Positions 17,572-26,331 are shown, counted from the stretch's first letter. The stretch: 64,000 bases of DNA from Rhizobium sp. Root1212 (GCF_001424985.1 NZ_LMDA01000006.1:39257-103256), one strand, 5' to 3'. Numbers and translations are program-made. The notes: generated from the sequence alone by a model not told the origin.

Positions 17572-18480
17572 TCAAATGGATGACGCGGAATGACCTCCGC
17601 GCGGATTCATGCGTTGCAATTCCAGAATGACGCCGCTGTGATCAAGGTCTCCGTCGCCATGATCCACCATTGCCTGGAAGAGCCGGTCGACCTCCTCGCT
17701 GACCGGAAGCCTCAATGCACGCGACCTGGCGAAGGCGATCGCGGTAGATGTGTCCTTCACCTGGTATTTCGCCGGGCCGCCGGGCTGGAAGTTGCCTTCC
17801 ACCATGCGCAGCCCGTGCTGGCGAAACACCGTCGAATCGGCAAAGCCGCCGAGAAGCGCCTCGCGCACCTTTGCCGGGTCGGCGCCACCGCTTTCGGCAA
17901 GCGTCAGCGCTTCGGCGACGGCGCAGATCGTCGAGGCGACGATCAGCTGGTTCGCAAGCTTGGTGAGCGCGCCGCTGCCGGACGGGCCGACATGGGTCGT
18001 CCGCCCGAGGCAGGCGAAGATGCCGCGCAATTGCTCGACGACCGTCCCATCGCCTCCCGCCATGATGGCGAGCGTGCCCTCCTTCGCCCCTTTCTCGCCG
18101 CCGGAGACCGGCGCATCAAGGCAGGCGATGCCGCGGGCAGCGGCGGCGGTCGCGAGCGCGACGGCCGTTTCTACCGGAATGGAGCTCATGACGACCAGTA
18201 CCGAGCCCGGCCGCATGCCGCCAATCACGCCATCCCGCCCCGCCAGTACAGCCTCGCAGACCGGGCCGGAGCTCAGCATGCAGATGACCACGTCGGCGGC
18301 AGCGGCAGCCTCGACCGCCCCGCCGGCTATAACAACGCCCTTTCCGGCGAGTGACGCAGCCTTTTCCGCCGTCCGGTTCCATGCCGTGACGGAGAAGCCG
18401 GCATCGGCCAGTCGTTCGGCCATGGGTGCGCCCATGATGCCGGTGCCGAGAAGGGCGATGGTTTCGACCGCGTTGCTCAC
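17572..18480 (-). CDS. 3-hydroxyisobutyrate dehydrogenase-family oxidoreductase
   Basis: The start is a GTG at 18480 behind GGAGGTGATATT; the longer upstream frame overlaps the neighbour. The 302-residue protein has the NAD motif GTGIMGAPMAERLADAGFSV at residues 11-30, the substrate motif DAPVSGGEKGAKEG near 120, and the catalytic lysine in GSGALTKLANQLIV near 170. The family covers 3-hydroxyisobutyrate, tartronate semialdehyde, L-threonate and D-erythronate dehydrogenases. In a TRAP/sugar-acid cluster one of the last three is more likely. The exact substrate is unresolved. Confidence 0.88.
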   Translation of the reverse strand: MSNAVETIALLGTGIMGAPMAERLADAGFSVTAWNRTAEKAASLAGKGVVIAGGAVEAAAAADVVICMLSSGPVCEAVLAGRDGVIGGMRPGSVLVVMSSIPVETAVALATAAAARGIACLDAPVSGGEKGAKEGTLAIMAGGDGTVVEQLRGIFACLGRTTHVGPSGSGALTKLANQLIVASTICAVAEALTLAESGGADPAKVREALLGGFADSTVFRQHGLRMVEGNFQPGGPAKYQVKDTSTAIAFARSRALRLPVSEEVDRLFQAMVDHGDGDLDHSGVILELQRMNPRGGHSASSI

Positions 18481-18496
18481 AATATCACCTCCGCAC

Positions 18497-18805
18497 TCAA
18501 GGGTGCTGTCGTTCGGCGAAGCGGACCGGCCGCTCCTCGACGATGAGCGGCGGGAAGGCCCGGCGGAAACGCTCCAGATGGGGCGTTTCGAGATGGGTGT
18601 CGAAGGCGGCGCGGCTGTCATAGACCTCGTAGAAGACCACCGTGTCGTCGGCGCCCTCCGGGCAGATGACATCGAACTGCCTGCAGCCGGGTTCGTCGGC
18701 GAGCGAGTGTTTCGCATCGTCCCGCGCCGCCTCCAGGAAAGCCTGCAGTTTACCGGGCTTCACCTGGAACTCCGCAATCACGACAAAGGCTGGTGTGCGC
18801 ATCAT
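18497..18805 (-). CDS. ABM-domain monooxygenase (YgiN-like)
   Basis: This 102-residue protein is a single antibiotic-biosynthesis-monooxygenase/YgiN-type dimeric alpha-beta-barrel: FVVIAEFQVKPGKLQAFLEAARDDAKHSLADEPGCRQFDV at the start and VVFYEVYDSRAAFDTHLETPHLERF behind it, both characteristic. It lies between the SAF dehydrogenase and the HIBADH-family gene with gaps of 9 and 16 bp, so it is in the operon. Such proteins oxidise quinols or act as lactone/sugar isomerases; which applies here is unknown. Confidence 0.82.
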   Translation of the reverse strand: MMRTPAFVVIAEFQVKPGKLQAFLEAARDDAKHSLADEPGCRQFDVICPEGADDTVVFYEVYDSRAAFDTHLETPHLERFRRAFPPLIVEERPVRFAERQHP

Positions 18806-18814
18806 CGTCCCCGA

Positions 18815-20173
18815 TCATTCGGCCGCGGTCCGCACGGGGCGGAAGCGATCTTCCATCTCCCGGCGCAGGGACACGACATCAAGGTCGGCGACAAGCTCGA
18901 CATCGTCGAAGGAGACGATCTGGTCCTTCTTGATCGGCCGCTTGAGCTTAACGTTGTGCGCAAGGCCGATCGGCAGCGCCTTGAGGTCGAGGCTGCGCGC
19001 CGCAGGGATGGCGTTGGCCCAGACGGCATAGCCGCCCTCGCCGTCGAGCATCTCACCCGGCTGCATATCCTTCTTGGCGGTCGCGACCGCATCGCCGCGG
19101 AACTCCTTGGACGAGCCCGTCGGCTCGTTGCGCAGCACCGCCGAAAGCACGCTGATCGAGGTTTCGAGGCCGATGATGTGGAACGGCCGCCACATGGAAG
19201 CGTACCAGCCCGATGGATCGGTCAAAAGACCATATTGCTTGAAACAGGCGCGAGCGTATTCGTTATGCGCTTTGAAGGTGACGAAGACGCCGTAACGGAT
19301 ATTGTTGAAGACTTCGCGGCCATCCGGCTCCTGGCTGGCCGCGATGTCGACGAGGCCCGAGCGCGCCATGCGGCCGCCGTCGGCTGCCGGACGGAAGACG
19401 CGGGCAAGGTCGTGCAGGCCGGCCGGCGGGAAGGCGAGGCCGTCATCCGGGCAGTCGAGGCCCGTGCCGTTGGCCACGGCTGCCATTTCGATCGCCGCCT
19501 TGGTGCCGTCGGTAAAGGAGTTGTAGAGCTTCGGATTGAGGTTGTCTGCGGCGACCTGCTCCTCGGTCCAGCCGAACAGCCCCCATACCGTATCCGGCGT
19601 GGAATATCGGTAACGCGGCTCGAAATTCATGCCCTTGCCGGCGGCGGTGATCTCGAAGCCGGTGGCGCGAGCCCAGTCGACCAGCTCGCAGATCAGCGCC
19701 GGCTGGTCGCCATAGGCCATCGAGTAAACAAGGCCCTTGGCGCGCGCCTTTTCCGCCAGGATCGGGCCGACCATGACGTCCGCCTCGACATTGACCATCA
19801 CCACGTGCTTGTTGTGCTCGATGGCGCCGAGCGCATGGCGCGTACCGGCGATCGGATGGCCGGTCGCTTCGATGATGCATTCGATCTCGCCGCATTCGAA
19901 GAGAGCCTTCACATCATCGGTGACGAAAGTGCCGCCGGTCTTGATCGCCTCGCCGCAGCTGGTCGCGGCATAGCGCTCCTTCGGCCAGCCGACGCGCCCC
20001 AGCGATTCCTTCGCCTTGCCGACATCGAGATCGGCGATCGCGACCATGTGCAGGCCTGCGATGCGCTGCGCCTGGGCGAGCACCATCGAGCCGAACTTGC
20101 CCGCGCCGATCAGGCCGACCCGCACGGGGCGCCCATTGGCGGCGCGAAGTGAAAGCAGTGAATAAAGGTTCAT
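18815..20173 (-). CDS. NAD(P)-binding oxidoreductase with C-terminal SAF domain
   Basis: The protein is 452 residues from the ATG at 20173; the longer frame lacks a ribosome-binding site. It has an N-terminal Rossmann fold (RVGLIGAGKFGSMVLAQA), a homoserine-dehydrogenase-like middle (IIEATGHPIAGTRHALGAIEHNKHVVMVNVEADV) and a C-terminal SAF/AFP-like domain (about 350-440). Proteins of this build are StrU-like dehydrogenases usually found with sugar-acid genes. It is the first gene of the TRAP operon and probably catalyses the first oxidation. It is not a biosynthetic homoserine dehydrogenase. Confidence 0.8.
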   Translation of the reverse strand: MNLYSLLSLRAANGRPVRVGLIGAGKFGSMVLAQAQRIAGLHMVAIADLDVGKAKESLGRVGWPKERYAATSCGEAIKTGGTFVTDDVKALFECGEIECIIEATGHPIAGTRHALGAIEHNKHVVMVNVEADVMVGPILAEKARAKGLVYSMAYGDQPALICELVDWARATGFEITAAGKGMNFEPRYRYSTPDTVWGLFGWTEEQVAADNLNPKLYNSFTDGTKAAIEMAAVANGTGLDCPDDGLAFPPAGLHDLARVFRPAADGGRMARSGLVDIAASQEPDGREVFNNIRYGVFVTFKAHNEYARACFKQYGLLTDPSGWYASMWRPFHIIGLETSISVLSAVLRNEPTGSSKEFRGDAVATAKKDMQPGEMLDGEGGYAVWANAIPAARSLDLKALPIGLAHNVKLKRPIKKDQIVSFDDVELVADLDVVSLRREMEDRFRPVRTAAE

Positions 20174-20558
20174 TTCAACATCCTCGGCTGGGGAAAACAC
20201 TTGAAGAGCGCCCGGCCGGATCATCGACGCGCAAAACCCTCCGGATAGCGGGCGGCACCGCCCTTCCGGCAAACAGGATCTGCTGATCGATGGTTCTCCT
20301 CCGGAAACGCAGCAAGCCGCCGCGCCTCTCTCAGCCGCCTCCCACAGCGGCCTGTGATCCAAACTGTAGGATCGAAAAGGAGTTAGCTCAATTTAGAAGA
20401 ATCAGAAAATACGTTAGAAAATCTACAATTATGAGGACAGCGGGAGTCTGTCTGGTTAGTCTAGGAGAGGCGACCGACACCTCTGCGAGATGAACCCATC
20501 GGATCTTTGGGACAGCGGCAACCAGAAGCCCGGAGCCGAGCTTAATCGATGTAAGCAG
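20174..20558. other. Intergenic stretch with the TRAP-operon promoter region
   Basis: This 385-bp gap between the SAF dehydrogenase start and the HD-GYP stop should hold the operon promoter. The part from about 20375 to 20440 is clearly AT-richer than its surroundings. I see no gene or hairpin that I can support. Confidence 0.45.
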
Positions 20559-21956
20559 CTATGCAGCTTGCGACTTGGTTTGCAACGGTGCGGAACCGGA
20601 CCTGGCGTTACTGTCTCCCAACTCGAGTCTGGTCAGCGCACGCTCAAGGGCCTCGATGCAGATGGGATCGTGTGACTTGCCTGCGTCCTCCCACAAGATC
20701 GCAAGTGCCTTGGTGATCGGCATTGCTGCTCTATAGGGTCGATCTGCGGTCAGAGCATCGAAGACATCAGCCGTCGAAACGATTCGGACCTCCATCGGAA
20801 TACTGTCCGCCATCAAACCTCGCGGATATCCTTTACCGTCCAGCCGCTCGTGGTGAGCTCCCCCGATCACTGCCGACTCAGAAAACGCCCCGATGGTGGA
20901 AAGGATATGCTCTGAAAATTCCGCATGCCTCTTCATCTGGAGCCATTCATCTTCGTCAAGCTTGCCCGGCTTGTCGAGTACGCTGTTGCTGACACCGAGT
21001 TTGCCGATGTCATGGAGCAAGGCAGCCCTCTTGAGGAGCCGGCGAGCTTCGAAGCCGATGCCCATTTCCTCCGCGATCAGATCGGTAAACAGCGCCACAC
21101 GATCACTGTGCCCCGAGGTGTAAGGGCTTTTTGCATCGATAACCTTGGCGAAACCGGCGGCAATATCATCGAGATAGTCGTCGTCAGCCATAATCGCGTG
21201 TTGCCCTGTTTCAAAGGCCAACACGATTGCTTCAACCTCGGACGACACCAGCGAGTTCCAGAAACCTGGGCGCTCTGACACAGTGATAAATGCCTTGACC
21301 AAGGAAGGATCAAACCAATCGCCCCTACGCTTTGTGACCTCTTTAAGCGCGCTTTTATGACCGCCGCTGATATGAAAGATGTCGATCACCTGGGCCAGAA
21401 GGGCGATGCGCGAAAACAGCGGTATCCGATCTCCGGCGAGCCCATTTGGCTTCCCGCCTCCGTTCCAGTGCTCGTCCAGCCCAAGGATTCCCTCTGCGAC
21501 GCCCTCGGAGAACCGCATTTGTCGAGCGATCTCAGCCCCGCGCTGGCAACGCGTCTGGATGAGTTCGGTGGAGAGTTCTCCACCGTTCTGCAGAATATTC
21601 AGGATGCTACGAAACCGCTCGGCAAGACCTGACTGCATGCCGGTGTGACTGATGACGAAGCGAAGGACCTGCGTGAGACTGCCGTCAACCAGTTTGAAGT
21701 CACGTTTGAAACGCAGATCATCCGCGAGATAGAGTTCGCAGATGCGCGCGGCATTGCTGCTACAGCCGAGATCCTTCAGCAAGAGCGTATAATAGAGATC
21801 GCGCAACTGAACTTCGTCAAGACCGATTTCGCGGCCGATATGCATCCCTATGTAACAGCATCGAATGCAATGCCCCTCAGGTTGCCCCTCGGTCATATCG
21901 AGCGCCTTGCTCAAAGCTTCGATGATTTCCGCCAAGCGGATTTGGACGCCCGTCAT
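20559..21956 (-). CDS. Tandem HD / HD-GYP phosphodiesterase-like protein
   Basis: The 465-residue soluble protein carries two HD-type domains. The second (about 265-440) is a full HD-GYP: ALLHDIGKLGVS, the HHERLDGKGYPRGL motif and VRIVSTADVFDALTADRPYR. The first (about 10-210) is degenerate: the HD pair reads KD in LLLKDLGC, and the GYP-like motif reads LDEHWNGGGKPNGL. HD-GYP domains hydrolyse cyclic di-GMP or related dinucleotides. No receiver or sensor domain is present, so the degenerate N-terminal copy may be the regulatory part. It stands alone on the minus strand. Confidence 0.88.
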   Translation of the reverse strand: MTGVQIRLAEIIEALSKALDMTEGQPEGHCIRCCYIGMHIGREIGLDEVQLRDLYYTLLLKDLGCSSNAARICELYLADDLRFKRDFKLVDGSLTQVLRFVISHTGMQSGLAERFRSILNILQNGGELSTELIQTRCQRGAEIARQMRFSEGVAEGILGLDEHWNGGGKPNGLAGDRIPLFSRIALLAQVIDIFHISGGHKSALKEVTKRRGDWFDPSLVKAFITVSERPGFWNSLVSSEVEAIVLAFETGQHAIMADDDYLDDIAAGFAKVIDAKSPYTSGHSDRVALFTDLIAEEMGIGFEARRLLKRAALLHDIGKLGVSNSVLDKPGKLDEDEWLQMKRHAEFSEHILSTIGAFSESAVIGGAHHERLDGKGYPRGLMADSIPMEVRIVSTADVFDALTADRPYRAAMPITKALAILWEDAGKSHDPICIEALERALTRLELGDSNARSGSAPLQTKSQAA

Positions 21957-22129
21957 GAACTCGACCTCGTTGGTAGCCGAACCTTATTTGAAGAAGGTTG
22001 CCGAAGGATTTAGCGCCTCGCTGAGCGCGGCAAAATCACCTGCGCCGGGGCAGGCAATGCCACCAAATGAGCTGGGAGGGACAACAGATGCTGACGCTTA
22101 CGGCAGCGCCTGTGGTGGCCGATTTCAAT

Positions 22130-22225
22130 CCCATTGCGATAAAAACACAGGAGATCGCGCATCATCGACCAGAAGCGCGGACGGATCAGGTTGGATCGCA
22201 AAGCGCAAGCCTATCGAGATTTTTT
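22130..22225 (-). pseudogene. Fragment of a COG2907-type FAD oxidoreductase
   Basis: A frame at 22201-22136 encodes SNLIRPRFWSMMRDLLCFYR, which I recognise as close to the NLLRPSFWRMLRDILRF run of COG2907 flavoproteins. The preceding GL-A-Q residues continue only in another frame, and nothing else of the gene is visible. COG2907 genes usually sit with lipocalin and an SDR like those just to the right, so this is likely a decayed member of that cluster. The assignment rests on about 20 residues. Confidence 0.3.
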
Positions 22226-22406
22226 GATGCCGTTGGGAAACCGAGAGGTTCTTTGCTTCGTATACAAGTTTCACTGCATCTGACGTAACCGAGGAACAGC
22301 ATAGACCTGACATCTGCCGCGATGCGATGCCGGCATACCGGCTCCGCTGAACCCGATCCGCGAGATGGTCGTTAGGTGACCATATATATGTACAAAGGAC
22401 GTCGTT

Positions 22407-22940
22407 ATGCCGCCATATGTTAGCATTCGGATCTTTTCTTCTCTCATGATCGGTCTGGTGGTCAGTTTCACAACTGAGGCTGCTGCAGCTCCGAAAGTCG
22501 CCAAGGTCGGGCCTGACCACTATACTGGGACGTGGCTGGAGATCGGACGGACGCCAATGTTCCTGACGGATGGCTGCGTAGCCGGTTACTCGACGTACCG
22601 AAGGGGCGAAACACCTGGTGAGGTCCTCGTCGAGGATGGATGTCATGTCGATACGCCGAAAGGTCGTCTAAAGACAGTCAGCGGAACCGGAAAGATTGAG
22701 GACTTCGGTACGACAAACGCGAAAATGCGTGTCCGTTATCCGTTGCTGATCACGTTCAACTACTGGGTTCTCTACAAATCGCCGGATAAAACCTGGTTCA
22801 TCAGTGCCAACCCGTCGATGAAGGATCTTTGGATTTATTCAAGGACGGTCCCTTCGAAGGCGCGTCTACAACAAATGGTCCGTAAGGCCAGAGAGCTCGG
22901 ATATGATGTCCGTAAGCTCGAGTTTCCGCCAGCTCGCTAA
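22407..22940 (+). CDS. Exported lipocalin (Blc-like)
   Basis: The 177-residue protein has an ATG behind AAAGGA and an N-terminal signal peptide ending near AAAA (residue 28). The mature part opens with the lipocalin signature YTGTWLEIGRTPMFLTDGCVAGYSTYR and later has NYWVLYKSPDKTWFI, the second conserved strand pair. Two cysteines (near residues 57 and 79) could form a disulfide. No lipobox is evident, so it is probably periplasmic rather than a lipoprotein. Bacterial lipocalins bind lysolipids or other hydrophobic ligands. It precedes an SDR gene on the same strand by 188 bp. Confidence 0.75.
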   Translation: MPPYVSIRIFSSLMIGLVVSFTTEAAAAPKVAKVGPDHYTGTWLEIGRTPMFLTDGCVAGYSTYRRGETPGEVLVEDGCHVDTPKGRLKTVSGTGKIEDFGTTNAKMRVRYPLLITFNYWVLYKSPDKTWFISANPSMKDLWIYSRTVPSKARLQQMVRKARELGYDVRKLEFPPAR

Positions 22941-23128
22941 AATAACAATGTGTGGCCACTTGGAAGAGCCGCCGGCGACGGGATACGAAATTCAATTGGT
23001 CGTGGTTGTCGCTTTCAAGATTACGACCAAGACCAAATAACACGATGGCGTTTCGCGCCCTATGCAATGGCTCGACTATGCGACATCGCTGGGTGCTGCG
23101 ATATCCTGTTTGAATTGGGAACTGTCTA

Positions 23129-23806
23129 TTGAAAGCGCTTGTTATCGGATCATCTGGCGGCATCGGCCGCGCACTTGAAGCTCGTTTGCGGGCTGAACCC
23201 CGATTTGACGCTGTCGCGACTCTCTCGCGAAGCGAGGATGGTTTCGACATCTGTGACGAGACGTCTATCGCCGACGCCGCCAGTAACTTGCGGATCAGGT
23301 ACGGGGCGTTCGACTTGATTATCAACGCGACTGGAGCGCTGGTAATCAATGGCAACGTACCTGAGAAGACAATCAAGGCGCTGAGTATCGACGCGATGAT
23401 GGCGCAGTTTCGTGTCAACGCCATAGGCCCAGCGCTTCTGCTAAAACATTTCCACCCGCTTATGCCCCGTGAGATGCGGAGTGTGTTCGCATCCTTATCA
23501 GCGCGCGTCGGCTCTATCGGCGACAACCGGTTGGGCGGGTGGGTGTCCTACCGAGCCGCCAAGGCGGCCCAAAATCAGATCATTAAGACGGCAGCTCTTG
23601 AGATCGCTCGGACGCATCCGGAAGCGATCGTGGTGACACTTCATCCGGGAACCGTCGCGACGCGATTGTCGCAACCGTATTCAAGTGGTCACCAAACCGT
23701 AACCCCGGATCATGCGGCGGGCAGACTTCTGGATGTCATCGCGAACCTTAGCCCTTCACAATCGGGCGGGTTCTTTTCCTATAGTGGCCAACCTATCGAT
23801 TGGTAA
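23129..23806 (+). CDS. Short-chain dehydrogenase/reductase (SDR)
   Basis: The start is a TTG at 23129, behind TGGGA, because the conserved nucleotide motif KALVIGSSGGIGRALEARL must be at the very N-terminus. The 225-residue protein has the NAG-equivalent NATG, the catalytic S-x-Y-x3-K as SYRAAKAA, and a C-terminal LHPGTVATRL. The run FASLSARVGSIGDNRLGGWVSYRAAKAA is typical of the SDR subgroup found in photolyase/COG2907/cyclopropane-synthase clusters. Its substrate is unknown. With the lipocalin and the flavoprotein fragment it looks like the remains of that cluster. Confidence 0.83.
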   Translation: MKALVIGSSGGIGRALEARLRAEPRFDAVATLSRSEDGFDICDETSIADAASNLRIRYGAFDLIINATGALVINGNVPEKTIKALSIDAMMAQFRVNAIGPALLLKHFHPLMPREMRSVFASLSARVGSIGDNRLGGWVSYRAAKAAQNQIIKTAALEIARTHPEAIVVTLHPGTVATRLSQPYSSGHQTVTPDHAAGRLLDVIANLSPSQSGGFFSYSGQPIDW

Positions 23807-24170
23807 TTTCACACGTAAAGCAGGCGCCGCCGGGAACCAAAGCGATGGGCGCTCGAGCGGTCCGCGGTCAAGGGTCCATCTCGATGACATCACCGTCCGC
23901 GGGATAGCCTGAGTTTGCTCTTGATGGGATGTGAACCCTAAAATCGGCCGCGAACACCTCCTGCAGGCTCATGGGGCGTGACGTCCAGAGCCTCCGGTAA
24001 CCCTTTGTTAACTATTTTCCCGACTTGGCGGAGACTATTGATTCTAAACGGTATTGATCGTCATCGACCTGTGTGCAGGCCCTCCTGTGACGGATGGGAT
24101 TCGGTCTTGATATGATGCGAACGAGCGACGCGATTGGATATGCATTTGAGCGCTACCTCGCTTTGACGAA
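23807..24170. other. Intergenic stretch, convergent gene ends
   Basis: About 364 bp separate the SDR end from the homocysteine S-methyltransferase end. No gene, repeat or clear terminator hairpin was found. Short frames exist but have no ribosome-binding site or recognisable product. Confidence 0.45.
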
Positions 24171-25076
24171 TCAACCCTGTAACAATCGCCGCCTCAACCG
24201 ATGTATGTGCGACGCCCCCACGCCGCAGCAGCCGCCGATCATCGAGGCACCGCTTTCGACCCAGTCACAGGCGAAGCCCGCATAGCGATCATCCGTGAGG
24301 TCACCGCGAACCTCGTGGAGCGATTCGTTCGCCGCCCCCTCTTCGTCCGTTGTGAACGCATTGGCATAGACACCGATCGCGACGGCGCGGCCACAATCGG
24401 CAAGAACGGCGGCGGCGACGGCCACCGCCTGCCGCATGACCTCGGGGCGACTGCAATTGAAGAGCAGCGCCGAGGCGCCGGAGCCGGCTATCCATCGCGC
24501 GGCCTCCTCGACGCTTTCACCGGAGCGCAAGGCCGGCGACTTCGCCTCGGCCCCAGGCTCGTCGTGCAGCGTGAAGGAAATCCAGAACGGTTTTCCCGTT
24601 CCGGCAACAGCGTGTTGAACGGCTTCGGCCTCCGCGATCAGGCTGAGCGTTTCCCCCAGAAACACATCCACATAGGGATGTAGCTCCTCCACGAGCACGG
24701 CGAGATAGTCCTGCACCCGATCGGGCTGGAACAATTCCGGTTCGTAGGAGCCGAAGATCGGCGGAAGCGAACCGGCGACACGAACCGTACCCTCGCCCGC
24801 GGCATCAGCCGCCTCGCGCGCTAGTCGCCCGGCGAGGGCAATCAGCCTTCGGCCCTCCTCGCGAAAGCGGTCCTCGCCGATATGAAACGGCACCAGCGCA
24901 TAACTGTTCGTCGTAACGACATCGGCGCCGGCGGTTATGAATTCCTCATGTACGCGCCGGACGATGTCGGGACTTTCCATCAGGGCGAGCGCCGACCATT
25001 CCGGCTGCCGCAGTTCGGCGCCGAGACGCACCAGTTCACGGCTCATGCCGCCATCGAGTATTGTGACTGAGGTCAT
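24171..25076 (-). CDS. Homocysteine S-methyltransferase-family protein
   Basis: The 301-residue protein follows GGGAGAAG and has the family's N-terminal ILDGGMSRELVRLGAEL. The three zinc ligands are in place: C in LLFNCSRPEVM near residue 207 and the pair in IGGCCGVGASHI near 282-283. Further motifs are ADVVTTNSY and AGSLPPIFGSYEPE. Members transfer a methyl group from S-methylmethionine or betaine to homocysteine. It is the last gene of the minus-strand amino-acid block, 20 bp after the Lrp gene. It could also act on a related thiol such as a degradation product. Confidence 0.87.
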   Translation of the reverse strand: MTSVTILDGGMSRELVRLGAELRQPEWSALALMESPDIVRRVHEEFITAGADVVTTNSYALVPFHIGEDRFREEGRRLIALAGRLAREAADAAGEGTVRVAGSLPPIFGSYEPELFQPDRVQDYLAVLVEELHPYVDVFLGETLSLIAEAEAVQHAVAGTGKPFWISFTLHDEPGAEAKSPALRSGESVEEAARWIAGSGASALLFNCSRPEVMRQAVAVAAAVLADCGRAVAIGVYANAFTTDEEGAANESLHEVRGDLTDDRYAGFACDWVESGASMIGGCCGVGASHIHRLRRRLLQG

Positions 25077-25096
25077 TGCTTTCTTCTCCCAATAAT

Positions 25097-25540
25097 TCAG
25101 CGTTTGATCATCGATGACAGAGCAAAGGCCGTCACCGTATCGCGCACGCCGGATACAGCCGAAATCGCCTGCCAGATTTCCCGGATACGATCGGCAGTAC
25201 CGGCTTCCACCCGCACGACAAGGTCGAATTCGCCACTCATCACGTCGCAGGAAACGACTTCGGGAATGCTTTTCAACGCCTGGATCACATCGCCGCCGCG
25301 CATCCGGTCGTGCCGATAGACGAACATCATCGCCACCATGGTGGCCCCGCCGCCTCTCCCGTCACCGGTGACGATGGTATAGGCCTGGATGACGCCGCTG
25401 CGCTCGAGCCGCTCGATGCGCTGGCGCACGGCGTTGCGGGAAAGGTTTATCTTCTCGGCAAGCTCGGCATGGGGAATGCGCGCGTTGCGCGCCAGTTCCG
25501 ACAGTATGCGATCGTCCGCCCGGTCGAGAAGGCGCTTCAT
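25097..25540 (-). CDS. Lrp/AsnC family regulator
   Basis: The 147-residue protein has the Lrp helix-turn-helix (ILSELARNARIPHAELAEKINLSRNAVRQRIERLERSG) at residues 12-49 and an RAM/AsnC ligand-binding domain behind it (VVSCDVMSGEFDLVVRVEAG). It overlaps the stop of the homoserine-kinase-like gene by 4 nt (ATGA) and precedes the S-methyltransferase gene by 20 bp. It is thus embedded in the operon and probably senses an amino acid handled by it. Confidence 0.93.
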   Translation of the reverse strand: MKRLLDRADDRILSELARNARIPHAELAEKINLSRNAVRQRIERLERSGVIQAYTIVTGDGRGGGATMVAMMFVYRHDRMRGGDVIQALKSIPEVVSCDVMSGEFDLVVRVEAGTADRIREIWQAISAVSGVRDTVTAFALSSMIKR

Positions 25541-26331
25541 GAAGCTCCACCCTCCAGAAGCGCCCGCGCAGAGAGGTGGGCGCGCACCGCATTCACCTCG
25601 ACCTCCGCACTTCGGTCAACCTGCGCCAGTGACGCGGCAGTCGCCGCCATGACGAAAGCAGGTAGTGAGCGACGTTCCAACGCCAGAAGCGGCCGCACCT
25701 CTTCATAGCCCGTGAGCAAGGCGCGAGACAGCTCGGCAACCAACATTCCGTCCTCCCGAGCCGTCCAGCCAACAAGGAGGTCCGCCAGTTCGGCCACGAG
25801 CACGTCGTCATGACGCAGACGGAAATTGATGATTCCGCTGACGGCCTCGCCAACGAAAAAAACATTGTCGCGGCCAAGCGCCCCATGCACGGCCCCTGTG
25901 GGCAGAAGCGAACCGCGCCCCTTTGCGCGTCGCGCAAGCGTATGATGCAGGAGCGCGGTGGTCGCGCCCAACGAGCGGCATTTCTCCGCCGTCACCTCAC
26001 CGGCGCAAGACCCCGGCAGGAAGCCGACAACCGCGGCGAGCTTACCGGAAACATCGATCGTGGCGGCACCCGTTTCAGTGCGGCAGGTGCTGGGGCAAGG
26101 CACGCCAGCCGCCGCCAGCGTCTCCATGGTCCGAAATGCCTGTTCAAGGTCATCCGGCCCCGCCCCTGTTTCGAAAAGCGTCACGATGAATTCACCGCGT
26201 TCCGCGCGGAACAGGAAGGTGGTTTCAGCGTCGCCGTCGGCGATACCGATCACCGACGTCAAGGCGCCGAGCCTGAAGGCATCAGCGATTTCCGCGCAAT
26301 CGTTTTCGGAAAGATCGGTGAACACCGCCAT
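25537..26331 (-). CDS. Homoserine kinase (ThrB, APH fold)-like protein lacking catalytic aspartates
   Basis: The start is the ATG at 26331; a TTG lies five codons upstream. The N-terminus MAVFTDLSENDCAEI and the run IGIADGDAETTFLFRAERGEFIVTLFE follow ThrB of the choline/aminoglycoside-kinase fold. At 264 residues it is about 55 shorter than ThrB (near 320), and the loss lies just before the catalytic loop. That loop, H-x-D-x4-N in ThrB, reads HGALGRDN, so the aspartate is alanine, and the metal-binding aspartate of ThrB's LIDF reads IINF. I infer a pseudokinase, perhaps an amino-acid-binding or regulatory protein. It sits between a PLP enzyme and an Lrp gene. Confidence 0.75.
   Translation of the reverse strand: MAVFTDLSENDCAEIADAFRLGALTSVIGIADGDAETTFLFRAERGEFIVTLFETGAGPDDLEQAFRTMETLAAAGVPCPSTCRTETGAATIDVSGKLAAVVGFLPGSCAGEVTAEKCRSLGATTALLHHTLARRAKGRGSLLPTGAVHGALGRDNVFFVGEAVSGIINFRLRHDDVLVAELADLLVGWTAREDGMLVAELSRALLTGYEEVRPLLALERRSLPAFVMAATAASLAQVDRSAEVEVNAVRAHLSARALLEGGAS

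Noticed and set aside
22407..22646. Long minus-strand frame (22125-22646) opposite the lipocalin gene
   Set aside because: It runs against a better gene with a signal peptide and a ribosome-binding site; the product looks like a reading-frame shadow.
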